Source: Pseudogemmobacter faecipullorum
GTDB taxonomy: Bacteria > Pseudomonadota > Alphaproteobacteria > Rhodobacterales > Rhodobacteraceae
Length of the DNA stretch: 64,000 nt
Assembly: GCF_020539525.1 (NCBI RefSeq)
Contig: NZ_JACDXX010000003.1
Span: 124,001-188,000 of the forward strand
Direction of reading: 5' to 3'
In this document: piece by piece, positions 16,551-25,080 of the stretch
Layout of the letters: every line of letters begins with the position of its first letter
Position numbering within the stretch: the stretch's first letter is position 1
Program-made: the position numbers and the translations under genes
Notes under the pieces: model-generated
What the model saw: the letters and a program-made list of their open reading frames with translations, nothing else
Databases searched by the model: none
What the model was told of the DNA's origin: nothing

Positions 16551-18088
16551 AATGCCGGCCCAGCCTTTCGGCGCGGCTCTGGCTCGGGGCGCTGTCGCTG
16601 GCCTTGCTGGCGATGCTGGCCGCCTGGCTGGCGGCCTGGGGTGCGGGCAGGCTGCATGGCTATGCCTCAGAGGCCCTGGCGGCGCGCAGCCGGACCGAGG
16701 CCTATGCCGCCTTTCAGGCGCGCGAGGGGGAATGGCTGTTTGGCTGGCTGACCTCGGCTCTGGTGCGCGACAGCGCCGGGCAGAGCCAGACCATGCCCCA
16801 GCCGCCGGATCCCGGGCCGGTGCTGGCGGCGCTGGATCTGCTCGACCAGCTGGTGGCCGGGGATCTGGCGGGCCAGGCCGGGGTGGTCGCCGGTCCGGGC
16901 AGTATCCATCTGACCCCGGCCCGGCTGCGCGCGCTGTTTCAGGGGCTGGAGACGGCGTTGCAGAACGCGCCTCCCGACAGCCCGACCGGACAGATGGCGC
17001 TGAATTATCATGCCATCCGCGCCCAGCCCTTGCTGCTGCGCGCGCTCGAACAGGAGCGCCAGCGCCATGATGAGGCACTGGCGGCGATGGAGGATCTGCG
17101 CCAGCCCCTGCGCCTCACCGCCGCGCTGATCGCGCTGGCCGCGCCTCTGGTGCTGGCCGGGCTCTATCTCACCGTGCTCAGCCCGCTGTTTCGCCGCCTG
17201 CGCGAGGCGACCCGGGCGGCACCGGAACTGGCCACCGGGCGGCTGCCGCCGGGGGCGGGGGGGCATGATGAGCTGGGGCTGATGTTTGCCCGCCAGCGCC
17301 AGATGGCGGCGCGGCTGGGCCGGCGCCGCAGTCATCTGGAACAGGAGGTGAACGCCCGCACCGCTGATCTGGCCGGGGCCAATGCGCGGCTGGCGCGGAT
17401 CGACAGCAACCGGCGCCGCTTTTTTGCCGATGTCGGCCATGAGCTGCGCACGCCGCTGACGGTGATCCTTGGCGAGGCCGAGCTGGGGGCCGGACATGCC
17501 GATCCGCAGGTCCGCGCCTCTTTCGCCACCGTCAGCGCCCGGGCGGCGCGCCTGTACCGGCGGACCGAGGATCTGCTGCGCATCGCGCGCTCGGAAAGTG
17601 GCCAGCTGGAACTGCAGCCCGGCCCGGTGCCGCTGCAGGCCTGTGTCGAGGCCGCGCTCGGTGATCTGCTGCCGGTTCTGCGCCGGGCAAAGATCACCTG
17701 TCACACCGATCTGCCGCCGCTGCTGCTGCGCGCCGATGGCGAATGGCTGCGTCAGGTCTTTGCCGGTTTCTTTGAGAACAGCGCGAAATATGCCGGAGCG
17801 GGGGCCGAGCTGCGCATTACCGCGCTGGAGGGGGCACCGGCAGGCTTTGTGCTGCTGCGCATTGCGGATAATGGCCAGGGCCTCACCCCCGGCGCCGGGA
17901 AAGATCCGGCACAGCTGCTCGACCGCTTTGCGCGCGGCACCGGCAGCACCGGATCGGGCTTTGGTCTCGGGCTTGCCCTTGCGCATTGGGTTGTGGAAGC
18001 TTCGGGTGGCAGGCTGAGCCTTGTCCCGATGCCGCAGGGGCAGGGTTTCGGGCTGGATCTGTTGCTGCCGCTTTGGGAGGAGGGGTAA
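16547..18088 (+). CDS. Membrane sensor histidine kinase
   Basis: 513 residues. Membrane helix 1 at about 9-32, a periplasmic sensor region of about 155 residues (about 33-185), helix 2 at about 186-212, a HAMP-like linker, then HisKA with His298 in DVGHELRTPLTVILGEAE. HATPase has NSAKYAGAGAE, DNGQGLTPG and GSGFGLGLALAHW. Start is a GTG inside the previous gene's stop (GTGA), with AGGGAGG upstream. The partner is the OmpR-type regulator immediately downstream, whose ATG overlaps its stop codon. The periplasmic domain is not one I recognise, and the signal is unknown. Confidence 0.88.
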   Translation: MKCRPSLSARLWLGALSLALLAMLAAWLAAWGAGRLHGYASEALAARSRTEAYAAFQAREGEWLFGWLTSALVRDSAGQSQTMPQPPDPGPVLAALDLLDQLVAGDLAGQAGVVAGPGSIHLTPARLRALFQGLETALQNAPPDSPTGQMALNYHAIRAQPLLLRALEQERQRHDEALAAMEDLRQPLRLTAALIALAAPLVLAGLYLTVLSPLFRRLREATRAAPELATGRLPPGAGGHDELGLMFARQRQMAARLGRRRSHLEQEVNARTADLAGANARLARIDSNRRRFFADVGHELRTPLTVILGEAELGAGHADPQVRASFATVSARAARLYRRTEDLLRIARSESGQLELQPGPVPLQACVEAALGDLLPVLRRAKITCHTDLPPLLLRADGEWLRQVFAGFFENSAKYAGAGAELRITALEGAPAGFVLLRIADNGQGLTPGAGKDPAQLLDRFARGTGSTGSGFGLGLALAHWVVEASGGRLSLVPMPQGQGFGLDLLLPLWEEG

Positions 18089-18783
18089 TGGCGCATATTC
18101 TGGTGATCGAGGATGATCCCGACATTGCTTCGCTGTTGCAGCGCGGGCTGGGGGCGGCGGGACATCAGGTGGCCTGGGTGGAAACCGCTGCCGCCGCCTT
18201 GCAGCATATCAGCAGCCAGGGCTGTGATGCGGCGATCATTGATATGATGCTGGGCGAGGAGAGCGGCGCCGATCTGCTGGCCGGGCTGCGCGCCCAGGGG
18301 CACCGGATGCCCGCGATCATGCTCTCGGCTTTGTCGCGGGTCGAGGATCGCAGCGATGGCCTTGCGGCGGGCGCTCAGGATTATGTGGTCAAACCCTTCA
18401 CTCTGACCGAACTGCTGGCCCGGCTCGAGGTTCAGCTGCGGCTGACCACGCCGCGGGAGACGAGGCTGATGCTCGGGGGGCTGATCTATGATCCCAGATT
18501 GCGCAATGTGACCTCGGCCGGTCCGCCGGGCCCGGCGCGCAGCGTGCTGCTGACCGAGCGTGAGGGTGATCTTCTGGCCTGTATGATGGCGGCGCCCGGC
18601 GAGGTGCTGACCCGGGGTGCGCTTTTCGATGCGGTCTGGGCCAGCCATGGCGGCTCGACCGAGAATGTCGTTGATGTCTATCTGGGATATCTGCGCCGCA
18701 AGCTTGGCAATTTCACCCCTTATGGCCTGAGCCTGCGCACTCTGCGCGGCAAGGGCTTTATCCTGAGCCTTGCGGAGGCATGA
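18088..18783 (+). CDS. OmpR-family response regulator
   Basis: 231 residues. Receiver at 1-120 with acidic pocket EDD (8-10), phosphoacceptor Asp52 (IIDMMLG) and Lys in VVKPFTLTE. Winged-helix DNA-binding domain at about 130-230 (LTEREGDLLACMMAAPGEVLTRGALFDAVW, VVDVYLGYLRRKLG). The ATG shares one base with the kinase stop (TAATG). It should be the cognate regulator of the membrane kinase at 16547. Target genes are unknown; the two exported proteins downstream in the same operon are candidates. Confidence 0.92.
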   Translation: MAHILVIEDDPDIASLLQRGLGAAGHQVAWVETAAAALQHISSQGCDAAIIDMMLGEESGADLLAGLRAQGHRMPAIMLSALSRVEDRSDGLAAGAQDYVVKPFTLTELLARLEVQLRLTTPRETRLMLGGLIYDPRLRNVTSAGPPGPARSVLLTEREGDLLACMMAAPGEVLTRGALFDAVWASHGGSTENVVDVYLGYLRRKLGNFTPYGLSLRTLRGKGFILSLAEA

Positions 18784-19490
18784 TGAGACTGCGCGCAATC
18801 CTGGGGCGGATGGGGACGACCGGGCTGATCTGCCTGGCGCTGGGCCCCGCTGCGCTCCCCACTTTCAGCCATGCCGGGGGGGTGAGTGATCAGATCATGC
18901 AGCCCGGGCTCTATAGCGCCGCCCCCGGGGGGGAAGTGCTGCGCTACCGGGTGGAGCGCAGTCTCGCGCCTGCGCCCGGGGCGGGCTGGCCCGGCGCCGG
19001 GCATGGCATCGCGCTGCCCGAGGCGCTGCAGGGGGCGGCGCTGGTACTCGAACGCGCCGAAGCCACGCCGGACCGGCTGCGCCTCACCCTCGCGCCGGAT
19101 GCCACCGCGCCGGGCCGGGTGCTGAGCGAATTGCCACAGGCCGCGCCCAATCCGGTGCTGCTGTTCTGGCTGGAAAATATCGTGCGCGCCGCTTCGGTTC
19201 AGACCGGCGGCAGCCCCTTCTATCTGCGCAACCGCATCCGCGAGGCGCTGGTCGCGGCTGAGATCTCTCCCGATGCGGCGGGCATCAGCCATCTGGAGCT
19301 GACCCCTTTCGCCGCGCTGGGTGCAGAGGAGAGGGCCCGGCTCGGCGCTTTTGCCGGATTGCGGCTGCAGCTCCGCTGGCATCAGGCCAGCCCGGGCCGG
19401 ATCCTCGAACTAAAGGCTGATACCAGCGGGGATGGTGAAGCCGCGCCGGGCGGCTACCATGAACATCTGATCCTGCAGCCGGAGGAATGA
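18780..19490 (+). CDS. Exported protein of unknown function in the sensor operon
   Basis: 236 residues with a signal peptide (about 1-32, ending SHA). The mature region is Gly/Ala/Pro-rich at first and then has strands and helices (VLLFWLENIVRAASVQTGG, FYLRNRIREALVAAEI). No metal, haem or catalytic motif is visible and no cysteines remain in the mature part. Starts inside the stop of the response regulator (ATGATGA) and overlaps the next gene by ATGA. I do not recognise the family. The context suggests a periplasmic accessory or signal protein for the kinase at 16547. Confidence 0.7.
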   Translation: MMRLRAILGRMGTTGLICLALGPAALPTFSHAGGVSDQIMQPGLYSAAPGGEVLRYRVERSLAPAPGAGWPGAGHGIALPEALQGAALVLERAEATPDRLRLTLAPDATAPGRVLSELPQAAPNPVLLFWLENIVRAASVQTGGSPFYLRNRIREALVAAEISPDAAGISHLELTPFAALGAEERARLGAFAGLRLQLRWHQASPGRILELKADTSGDGEAAPGGYHEHLILQPEE

Positions 19491-19867
19491 CGGTGACTTT
19501 GCACAGATCCCCCATCCTGGCATCGGGCCTCGCGCTGGGCCTGCTGCCTTTCGCGGCCCTCGGGGCCGATGCGCTGGCCGATGCGCTGAATGATTACCCG
19601 ACCGAGGCCCGGGCCGAATATGTCTTTGGCTGTATGGCGACCAATGGCCAGAGCCAGGAGGCTTTGCGGCGCTGCTCCTGCTCGATCGATGCGATTGCCG
19701 GTATCCTGAGCTATGAGGATTACGTCGCGGCCGAGACCGTGCTCAGGATGCGCCAGGGCGGCGGCGAGCGGGCGGCGATGTTTCGCGGTGGCACGCCGGT
19801 GACCATGCGCATCCTTGGCGATCTGCGCCGCGCCCAGGCCGAGGCTGAGATGATCTGCTTTGGCTGA
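19487..19867 (+). CDS. Small exported Cys-containing protein, unknown function
   Basis: 126 residues with a signal peptide (about 1-26). The mature part has a cysteine cluster (FGCMATNGQ, RRCSCSID) and a terminal MICFG, four cysteines in all, fitting two disulfides in the periplasm. It is the last gene of the sensor operon, coupled by ATGA to the protein before it. I do not recognise a named family, though similar small proteins lie near methylotrophy genes; that last point is from general familiarity and should be treated as weak. Confidence 0.7.
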   Translation: MTVTLHRSPILASGLALGLLPFAALGADALADALNDYPTEARAEYVFGCMATNGQSQEALRRCSCSIDAIAGILSYEDYVAAETVLRMRQGGGERAAMFRGGTPVTMRILGDLRRAQAEAEMICFG

Positions 19868-20118
19868 GAGCCTGGGCGCGCTGGGGCTGCCTGGTCCGAG
19901 CGGCCGCGTGGGGCGCGGGAGGGGGAGGGGCAGAGCCGGACCGGCGCAGAGGGCGCAGGCCGGGGGAAAGCCCGGCCAGGCGGGGTTTCGCCCCGGTTTT
20001 CAGGGCTGCGGCAATGCATCCCCGGCTTTCCTTCGCTTTGAGGGGGCCAACGCGCGTTGCCTTTCTGTGACGTCTCGTCTAAGCGGGCGGCAGTGATTTC
20101 CGGGCCGGGAGACGGGCA
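19868..20118 (+). promoter_or_regulatory. Intergenic region upstream of purM
   Basis: 251 bp without a gene, GC-rich in its first half. It must contain the purM promoter, but I see no clear -35/-10 pair, terminator or riboswitch. Confidence 0.4.
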
Positions 20119-21201
20119 ATGAGCAATGGCAGCAGCACTGAACAGAAGGCCGGTCATAACGGCCTGACCTATGCCCAGGCAGGGGTTGATATCGATGCCG
20201 GCAACCGCCTGGTCGACCGGATCAAACCGGCGGCAAAATCGACCAGCCGTTCGGGCACTATGGGCGGGCTTGGCGGCTTTGGCGCTTTGTTCGATCTGAA
20301 AGCGGCAGGCTTTGAGGATCCGATCCTCGTCGCCGCGACCGATGGCGTCGGCACCAAGCTGCGCATCGCGATCGATACCGGCAATGTCGATACGATCGGC
20401 ATCGACCTTGTTGCCATGTGCGTCAATGACCTGGTCTGCCAGGGCGCCGAGCCTTTGTTCTTCCTCGATTATTTCGCCACCGGCAAACTTGATGTCGATC
20501 AGGCGGCCCGCATTGTCGAAGGCATTGCCGAGGGCTGCCGTCAGTCGGGCTGCGCCCTGACCGGCGGCGAGACCGCCGAGATGCCGGGCATGTATCACAA
20601 GGGTGATTTCGATCTCGCCGGTTTCGCGGTCGGGGCGATGGAGCGTGGCACCCATCTGCCGGCCGGCGTGGCCGAGGGCGATGTGCTGCTGGGTCTGGCC
20701 TCGAATGGCGTGCATTCCAATGGCTACAGCTTCGTGCGCAAAGTGGTTGAACTCTCGGGCCTGGGCTGGGATGCGGCCTCGCCCTTCTCGCAAGGCAGCC
20801 TCGGCGAGGCGCTGCTCGCGCCGACCCGGCTTTATGTCAAACAGGCTCTGGCGGCGATGCGGGCCGGTGGCGTGCATGCGCTGGCGCATATCACCGGCGG
20901 TGGCATCACGGAAAACCCGCCGCGCGTGCTGAGCGAGGGCCTGGCCTGCGAGATTGATCTCGGCTCCTGGGAGCTGCCGCCGGTGTTCCGCTGGCTGGCA
21001 CAAACCGCACAGATGTCCGAGCCGGAACTGCTCAAGACCTTCAACTGCGGCATTGGCATGATGCTGGTGGTAGCGGCGGATCAGGCTGATGAGATCGCGG
21101 CGCTGCTGACCGGCTTTGGCGAGAAAGTCTCGCGTATGGGCCAGATCATCGCCGCGCCGGAAGGCAGCGAAGGCGTTGTCTATAAAGGCCGTCTTCTGTG
21201 A
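20119..21201 (+). CDS. purM: Phosphoribosylformylglycinamidine cyclo-ligase (AIR synthetase)
   Basis: Closes the imidazole ring in step five of de novo purine synthesis, using ATP. 360 residues with the AIRS layout: [16 protein letters not shown] near 45, [14 protein letters not shown] and the ligand-binding [12 protein letters not shown] near 95, [12 protein letters not shown] near 152 and [14 protein letters not shown] near 260. Full length. The stop overlaps the purN GTG start (GTGA), so the two are translationally coupled. Confidence 0.97.
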   Translation: MSNGSSTEQKAGHNGLTYAQAGVDIDAGNRLVDRIKPAAKSTSRSGTMGGLGGFGALFDLKAAGFEDPILVAATDGVGTKLRIAIDTGNVDTIGIDLVAMCVNDLVCQGAEPLFFLDYFATGKLDVDQAARIVEGIAEGCRQSGCALTGGETAEMPGMYHKGDFDLAGFAVGAMERGTHLPAGVAEGDVLLGLASNGVHSNGYSFVRKVVELSGLGWDAASPFSQGSLGEALLAPTRLYVKQALAAMRAGGVHALAHITGGGITENPPRVLSEGLACEIDLGSWELPPVFRWLAQTAQMSEPELLKTFNCGIGMMLVVAADQADEIAALLTGFGEKVSRMGQIIAAPEGSEGVVYKGRLL

Positions 21202-21785
21202 AACGCATTGCCATCCTGATTTCGGGGGGTGGCTCCAATATGGTCGCGCTGGTGAACTCGATGATCGGGGATCATCCGGCGCGCGCCGTTCTGGTGGCCT
21301 CCAATGATCCAGGGGCTTCGGGGCTGGTGAAAGCGGCCGGGCGTGGCATTGCCACCGCCGCCGTCGATCACCGCCTCTATGGCAGGGACCGCGCCGCTTT
21401 TGAGGCCGATCTGTTGCAGCATATCGAGGCGGCCAGTCCCGATATTCTTTGCCTTGCCGGGTTCATGCGGGTGCTCACCCCGGGTTTCGTGCAGAAATTT
21501 GAGGGGCGGATGCTGAATATCCATCCCTCGCTTTTGCCGAAATATCCCGGGCTGCATACCCATCAGCGCGCGCTTGATGCCGGGGATGCGGAAGCGGGCT
21601 GCTCGGTGCATGAGGTGACGGCGGTACTCGATGACGGGCCATTGCTCGGCCAGGCGCGGGTGCCGGTTCTGCCCGGTGATACGGCCGACAGCCTCGCGGC
21701 CCGGGTGCTGGTGCAGGAGCACCGGCTCTATCCGGAGGTTCTGCGCCGCTATGCAGCGGGCGACCGGACGCCGGTCTGTCTGTGA
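21198..21785 (+). CDS. purN: Phosphoribosylglycinamide formyltransferase
   Basis: Formylates GAR with 10-formyl-tetrahydrofolate in purine synthesis. 195 residues, full length, with the N-terminal [10 protein letters not shown], catalytic [22 protein letters not shown] (Asn, His) and [15 protein letters not shown] containing the catalytic Asp. GTG start nested in the purM stop, an operon arrangement common in alphaproteobacteria. Confidence 0.97.
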   Translation: MKRIAILISGGGSNMVALVNSMIGDHPARAVLVASNDPGASGLVKAAGRGIATAAVDHRLYGRDRAAFEADLLQHIEAASPDILCLAGFMRVLTPGFVQKFEGRMLNIHPSLLPKYPGLHTHQRALDAGDAEAGCSVHEVTAVLDDGPLLGQARVPVLPGDTADSLAARVLVQEHRLYPEVLRRYAAGDRTPVCL

Positions 21786-21804
21786 AACCGCATCCGGGCG
21801 ACGC

Positions 21805-22272
21805 TCAGCGCGCCCGGCCCTGGCGGTCCCGGGGGGGCCTTGGGCCTCGGGGGCCTTCGGGCCGGGTCCAGATCCAGAGCGCGGTCAGCGACAGCACGCC
21901 CGCCTGGATCACCAGCGCATAGAGCGGCAGGCCGAGCGCCAGGCTCAGCAGAAAAGCCGCTGCCATGCCGAGCAGCGCCGCGCGCTTGCCGCGCCGGCTG
22001 ATTGCGCCGTGATCGCGCCAGTTGCGGATCAGTGGGCCAAAGCTCTGATGCGCCAGCAGCCAGTCATGCACCCGGCTGGAAGAGCGGGCAAAGCAGGCCG
22101 CCGCCAGCAGCACGAAAGGCGTGGTCGGCAGCAAGGGCAGAAAGATCCCCAGAATCCCCAGCCCCAGCGCCAGACAGCCCGCCAGAAACCACAGCGGCCG
22201 CACCAGTGCCAGCGCCGGTTTCGCCGCCCCGTCGCCGGGTGGCAGAGGCTGTGAGGGGGGCAGATCAGACAT
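21805..22272 (-). CDS. DUF454 (YbaN) family inner-membrane protein
   Basis: 155 residues with three to four hydrophobic helices (LWFLAGCLALGLGILGIFLPL, KRAALLGMAAAFLLSLALGLPLYALVI) and the family hallmark LPTTPFVLLAAACFARSS. Function unknown. Start at 22272 (MSDLPPSQ); longer in-frame starts would add a low-complexity Cys/Pro-rich stretch that is not family-like. It converges on purN with 19 bp between stops. Confidence 0.82.
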   Translation of the reverse strand: MSDLPPSQPLPPGDGAAKPALALVRPLWFLAGCLALGLGILGIFLPLLPTTPFVLLAAACFARSSSRVHDWLLAHQSFGPLIRNWRDHGAISRRGKRAALLGMAAAFLLSLALGLPLYALVIQAGVLSLTALWIWTRPEGPRGPRPPRDRQGRAR

Positions 22273-22577
22273 AGGGCTCCAGGCTTCGGGCCGCGCAGCG
22301 GAACAGGGCGCAGTGCAATCAGCTCTAAGCCAGTTCAGGGCAAAGAAAAACCCCCGGGGGCCAGCGGGCGGCCTGAGCGCGGGAGGGGCGGGGGCGGGAC
22401 ATGGGCAGGCCGCGGGCAGGGCCTGAAACAGGCGGCAGATCACGCTAAAGCAACTCTTTTCAATCCTGACGCCCGGCAGTAGACAGATTATGTCGCAGCC
22501 GGGGCCCGCGAGAACGCGTCAGCCATCAGACTGCCTGATCCATGGGCGGGATACCCCCGCGTGAGCCGTGAGGACTG
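22273..22577. other. Intergenic region between divergent genes
   Basis: 305 bp between the DUF454 gene (minus) and rnd (plus). It contains a GC hairpin-like stretch near 22348-22364 (cccccgggggcc) and promoter regions for both genes, but nothing I can place with confidence. No RNA gene is apparent. Confidence 0.4.
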
Positions 22578-23741
22578 ATGCGTACCATTACCACGACTGA
22601 AGAGCTGGCATTATTCTGTGCCGCCGCAAAAGCAGCTCCCTATGTCACCATCGATACCGAGTTTCTGCGTGAGCGGACCTACTGGTCCAAACTCTGCCTG
22701 ATCCAGATGGCGCTGCCGGGCAAGGATGGTGATGCTGTTCTGGTTGACCCGATTGAGGGCAGCGAAATGTCGATGGAGCCGCTCTATGACCTGTTCCGCC
22801 ATGAGGCGACGGTCAAGGTCTTCCATGCCGCCCGTCAGGATCTGGAGATTTTCTTCGTCGAGGGCGGGGTGTTCCCGACGCCTTTGTTTGACACCCAGAT
22901 TGCCGCTATGGTCTGCGGTTTTGGCGAGCAGGTCGGCTATGAGACCCTGGTGCGCAAGATTGCCCGCGCCAATCTCGACAAGACCTCGCGTTTCACCGAC
23001 TGGTCGCGCCGGCCTTTGTCGGAGGCCCAGAAAGAATATGCTCTGGCCGATGTCACCCATCTGCGGGTGATCTATGAATGGCTGGCGGCGCAGCTGAAGA
23101 AAAACGGCCGTGCGCCCTGGGTCGAGGAAGAGCTGGCGGTGCTGACCGATCCGGCGACCTATACTGTGCATCCGGATGAGGCCTGGAAGCGGATCAAGAC
23201 CCGCACCTCCTCGGCGCGCTTCCTGGCGGTGGTGCGCGAACTGGCGCGGTTCCGCGAGGCCTGGGCCCAGGAGCAGAATGTGCCGCGCTCGCGGGTGATG
23301 AAGGATGACGCGCTGCTGGAACTGGCCTCAACCCGGCCAACCAGCCTGGAAGAGCTGGGCCGCTCGCGGCTGCTTTTGCGCGAGGGGCGCAAGCCTGAGA
23401 TTGCCGAAGGCATTCTGACGGCTGTGAAAAAGGGCCTTGAGGCCCGGACCGATGATCTGCCGAAGCCCGAATCCCATGCCGATCAGCCGCAGGTCAATGG
23501 CGCGCTGGCCGATCTGCTGCGGGTGCTGCTGAAGGCGAAATCCGAACAGCTCGGCGTGGCGCCGCGCCTGATCGCCTCGGCTTCCGAGCTCGATGCCATT
23601 GCCGCCGGCGGCCGCGATGTCGAGACGCTGAAGGGCTGGCGGCTTGAGGCCTTTGGCGAAGAGGCTTTGCGGCTGTGCAAGGGCGAGATTGCTTTGATGG
23701 CCAGGGGCACGGAAGTGCGCACGATCCGCGTCGGCGGCTGA
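22578..23741 (+). CDS. rnd: Ribonuclease D
   Basis: 3'-5' exoribonuclease acting in tRNA and other stable RNA 3' end processing. 387 residues. The DEDDy exonuclease domain (1-190) has VTIDTEFLRE (Asp, Glu), VFHAARQDLEIF (Asp) and the final QKEYALADVTHL (Tyr, Asp). HRDC-like domains follow (about 210-290 and 300-375). Length is normal for the family. It stands alone; a terminator-like hairpin region follows. Confidence 0.95.
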   Translation: MRTITTTEELALFCAAAKAAPYVTIDTEFLRERTYWSKLCLIQMALPGKDGDAVLVDPIEGSEMSMEPLYDLFRHEATVKVFHAARQDLEIFFVEGGVFPTPLFDTQIAAMVCGFGEQVGYETLVRKIARANLDKTSRFTDWSRRPLSEAQKEYALADVTHLRVIYEWLAAQLKKNGRAPWVEEELAVLTDPATYTVHPDEAWKRIKTRTSSARFLAVVRELARFREAWAQEQNVPRSRVMKDDALLELASTRPTSLEELGRSRLLLREGRKPEIAEGILTAVKKGLEARTDDLPKPESHADQPQVNGALADLLRVLLKAKSEQLGVAPRLIASASELDAIAAGGRDVETLKGWRLEAFGEEALRLCKGEIALMARGTEVRTIRVGG

Positions 23742-23769
23742 GCCGTTCCCGCGACTGAGCAAAACAAAA

Positions 23770-23788
23770 GGGGGGCCTTCTGCCCCCC
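23770..23788 (-). terminator. Terminator-like hairpin reading on the minus strand
   Basis: GGGGGGC and GCCCCCC arms around CTTCT; on the minus strand the stem is followed by TTTTGTTTTG. It probably ends transcripts of the lipoprotein gene at 23968. It adjoins a copy of the CCCCGGGGATATTT repeat. Confidence 0.5.
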
Positions 23789-23790
23789 TG

Positions 23791-23812
23791 ACCCCCGGGG
23801 ATATTTGTCGGA
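23791..23812. repeat. Partial copy of dispersed intergenic repeat
   Basis: ACCCCCGGGGATATTTGTCG shares the CCCGGGGATATTT core with the complete inverted copies at 28871-28924 and 40359-40414. Confidence 0.5.
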
Positions 23813-23895
23813 GGGGAAGCCGGATCAGCCGCCGGATCAGCCCTGGTCTGCGCACTGATCCCGGGCCACGCGCGCGCGTCCTGATTGCGCCTGAA

Positions 23896-23946
23896 AAATC
23901 TGAGAGGGCCAGAAATCTGAGAGGGCCAGAAATCTGAGGGGGCCAG
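23896..23946. repeat. Three tandem 17-bp repeats
   Basis: AAATCTGAGAGGGCCAG occurs at 23896 and 23913 exactly and at 23930 with one change. The last copy runs into a hairpin, GGGGGCC (23938-23944) with GGCCCCC (23948-23954), which may terminate transcription after rnd or after the convergent lipoprotein gene. Confidence 0.85.
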
Positions 23947-23967
23947 TGGCCCCCTTATTGCATCCGA

Positions 23968-24456
23968 TCAGCGCCCGGCCGAGCGCGCGTCATTCGCGCC
24001 CTGCACCACGATGGTGCGGATATCGGCAAGCCTTGTGCGCGACAGATGCAGCGCCACCGTCACCTCGCGCGAACGCGGGCTGTTCACCGCTTCGGCCTTT
24101 GGCGGCGCCATGATGCGGAAATCCAGCACCAGCACGCCGGGCTCGGTCTGCGGCAGTTCCACCAGGCTGGCTTTCCACCAGCCCTGGCTCGGGGTCAGGC
24201 CGGTGGCGCGGATGATGGCCCCGGAACCGATCGGCTCAACCGCCATGGAGAGCACCTGCGAGACCCGCTCGCGCCCGTCCTGGGGCTGGCCGGGCGTTAG
24301 GGGCTGTTCGACCCGGGCGGCGGGCTGGGAACTGCCAAACCAGTTCAGCGGGTTCAGTCGGCTCTGGCCAAAGCCGCAGGCGGCGAGGCTCAGGGTCAGA
24401 CAAAGCACAAGACCAGGGCGCAACAGGCTGGGTCGGATCATCCGGGCATTCTCCAT
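23968..24456 (-). CDS. Putative lipoprotein, unknown function
   Basis: 162 residues. A type II signal peptide ends in the lipobox LAAC (Cys at about 27). The mature part is unstructured for about 35 residues (NPLNWFGSSQPAARVEQ) and then forms a small domain (GWWKASLVELPQTEPGVLVLDFRIMAPP, EVTVALHLSRTRLADIRTIVVQG). Conserved lipoproteins of this pattern are frequent in Rhodobacterales, but I know no function. An in-frame ATG at 24441 is a second possible start; GAGGCGGAAG before 24456 supports the longer form. Divergent from sufE. Confidence 0.75.
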   Translation of the reverse strand: MENARMIRPSLLRPGLVLCLTLSLAACGFGQSRLNPLNWFGSSQPAARVEQPLTPGQPQDGRERVSQVLSMAVEPIGSGAIIRATGLTPSQGWWKASLVELPQTEPGVLVLDFRIMAPPKAEAVNSPRSREVTVALHLSRTRLADIRTIVVQGANDARSAGR

Positions 24457-24610
24457 CTTCCGCCTCTGGCTAACCCGAAAGCGCTGCTTTGAAAAGCCGC
24501 TGCGCAGCTTTGCGCCGGGCTTTCACAGCAGGCGCGGCAATTCTGCGGTGGCAGGGCACTGGACCTCGCGCCCGCGCGGCGCTACCTGACAGGGATAAAG
24601 GAGATCCGCT

Positions 24611-25027
24611 ATGGCCACTGCCGCTTTTGAGGACATTGCCGAGACGCTTGAATTTCTCGACGACTGGGAAGATCGCTATCGCCATGTGATCGAGCTGGGC
24701 AAGGCGATGCCGGTGCTGGAAGACAGCTTCCGGGTGCCGGCCTATAAGGTCGAGGGCTGCGCCAGCCAGGTCTGGCTGCGGCCGATGATCCGCGATTCCC
24801 GGGTGGATTTTGAGGGCGAATCCGATGCGATGATCGTGCGCGGTCTGATCGCCATTCTGCATGCGCTCTATTCCGGCCTGACGCCCGCCGAGGCGCTGGC
24901 GGTCGATGCTTTCGCTGAATTCGACCGGATCGGGCTGAAGGATAATCTTTCGGCGCAGCGTTCGAACGGCTTGCGGGCGATGATCACCCGCATCCGTGAG
25001 ATCGCCGCTGAGGCGGCTGCGGCCTGA
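24611..25027 (+). CDS. sufE: SufE-family cysteine desulfurase sulfur acceptor
   Basis: Takes persulfide sulfur from a SufS-type cysteine desulfurase for Fe-S cluster assembly. 138 residues, full length. The acceptor cysteine is Cys50 in KVEGCASQVWL, with the typical helix before it (LEFLDDWEDRYRHVIELGKAMP). AAAGGAG precedes the ATG. No other suf genes are adjacent, so this is an orphan copy. Confidence 0.93.
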   Translation: MATAAFEDIAETLEFLDDWEDRYRHVIELGKAMPVLEDSFRVPAYKVEGCASQVWLRPMIRDSRVDFEGESDAMIVRGLIAILHALYSGLTPAEALAVDAFAEFDRIGLKDNLSAQRSNGLRAMITRIREIAAEAAAA

Positions 25028-25080
25028 GGTCTGAGGTCTGGCACCTGAGCCATTCTGTGAGCTGAACCTATCTGCGCGCC

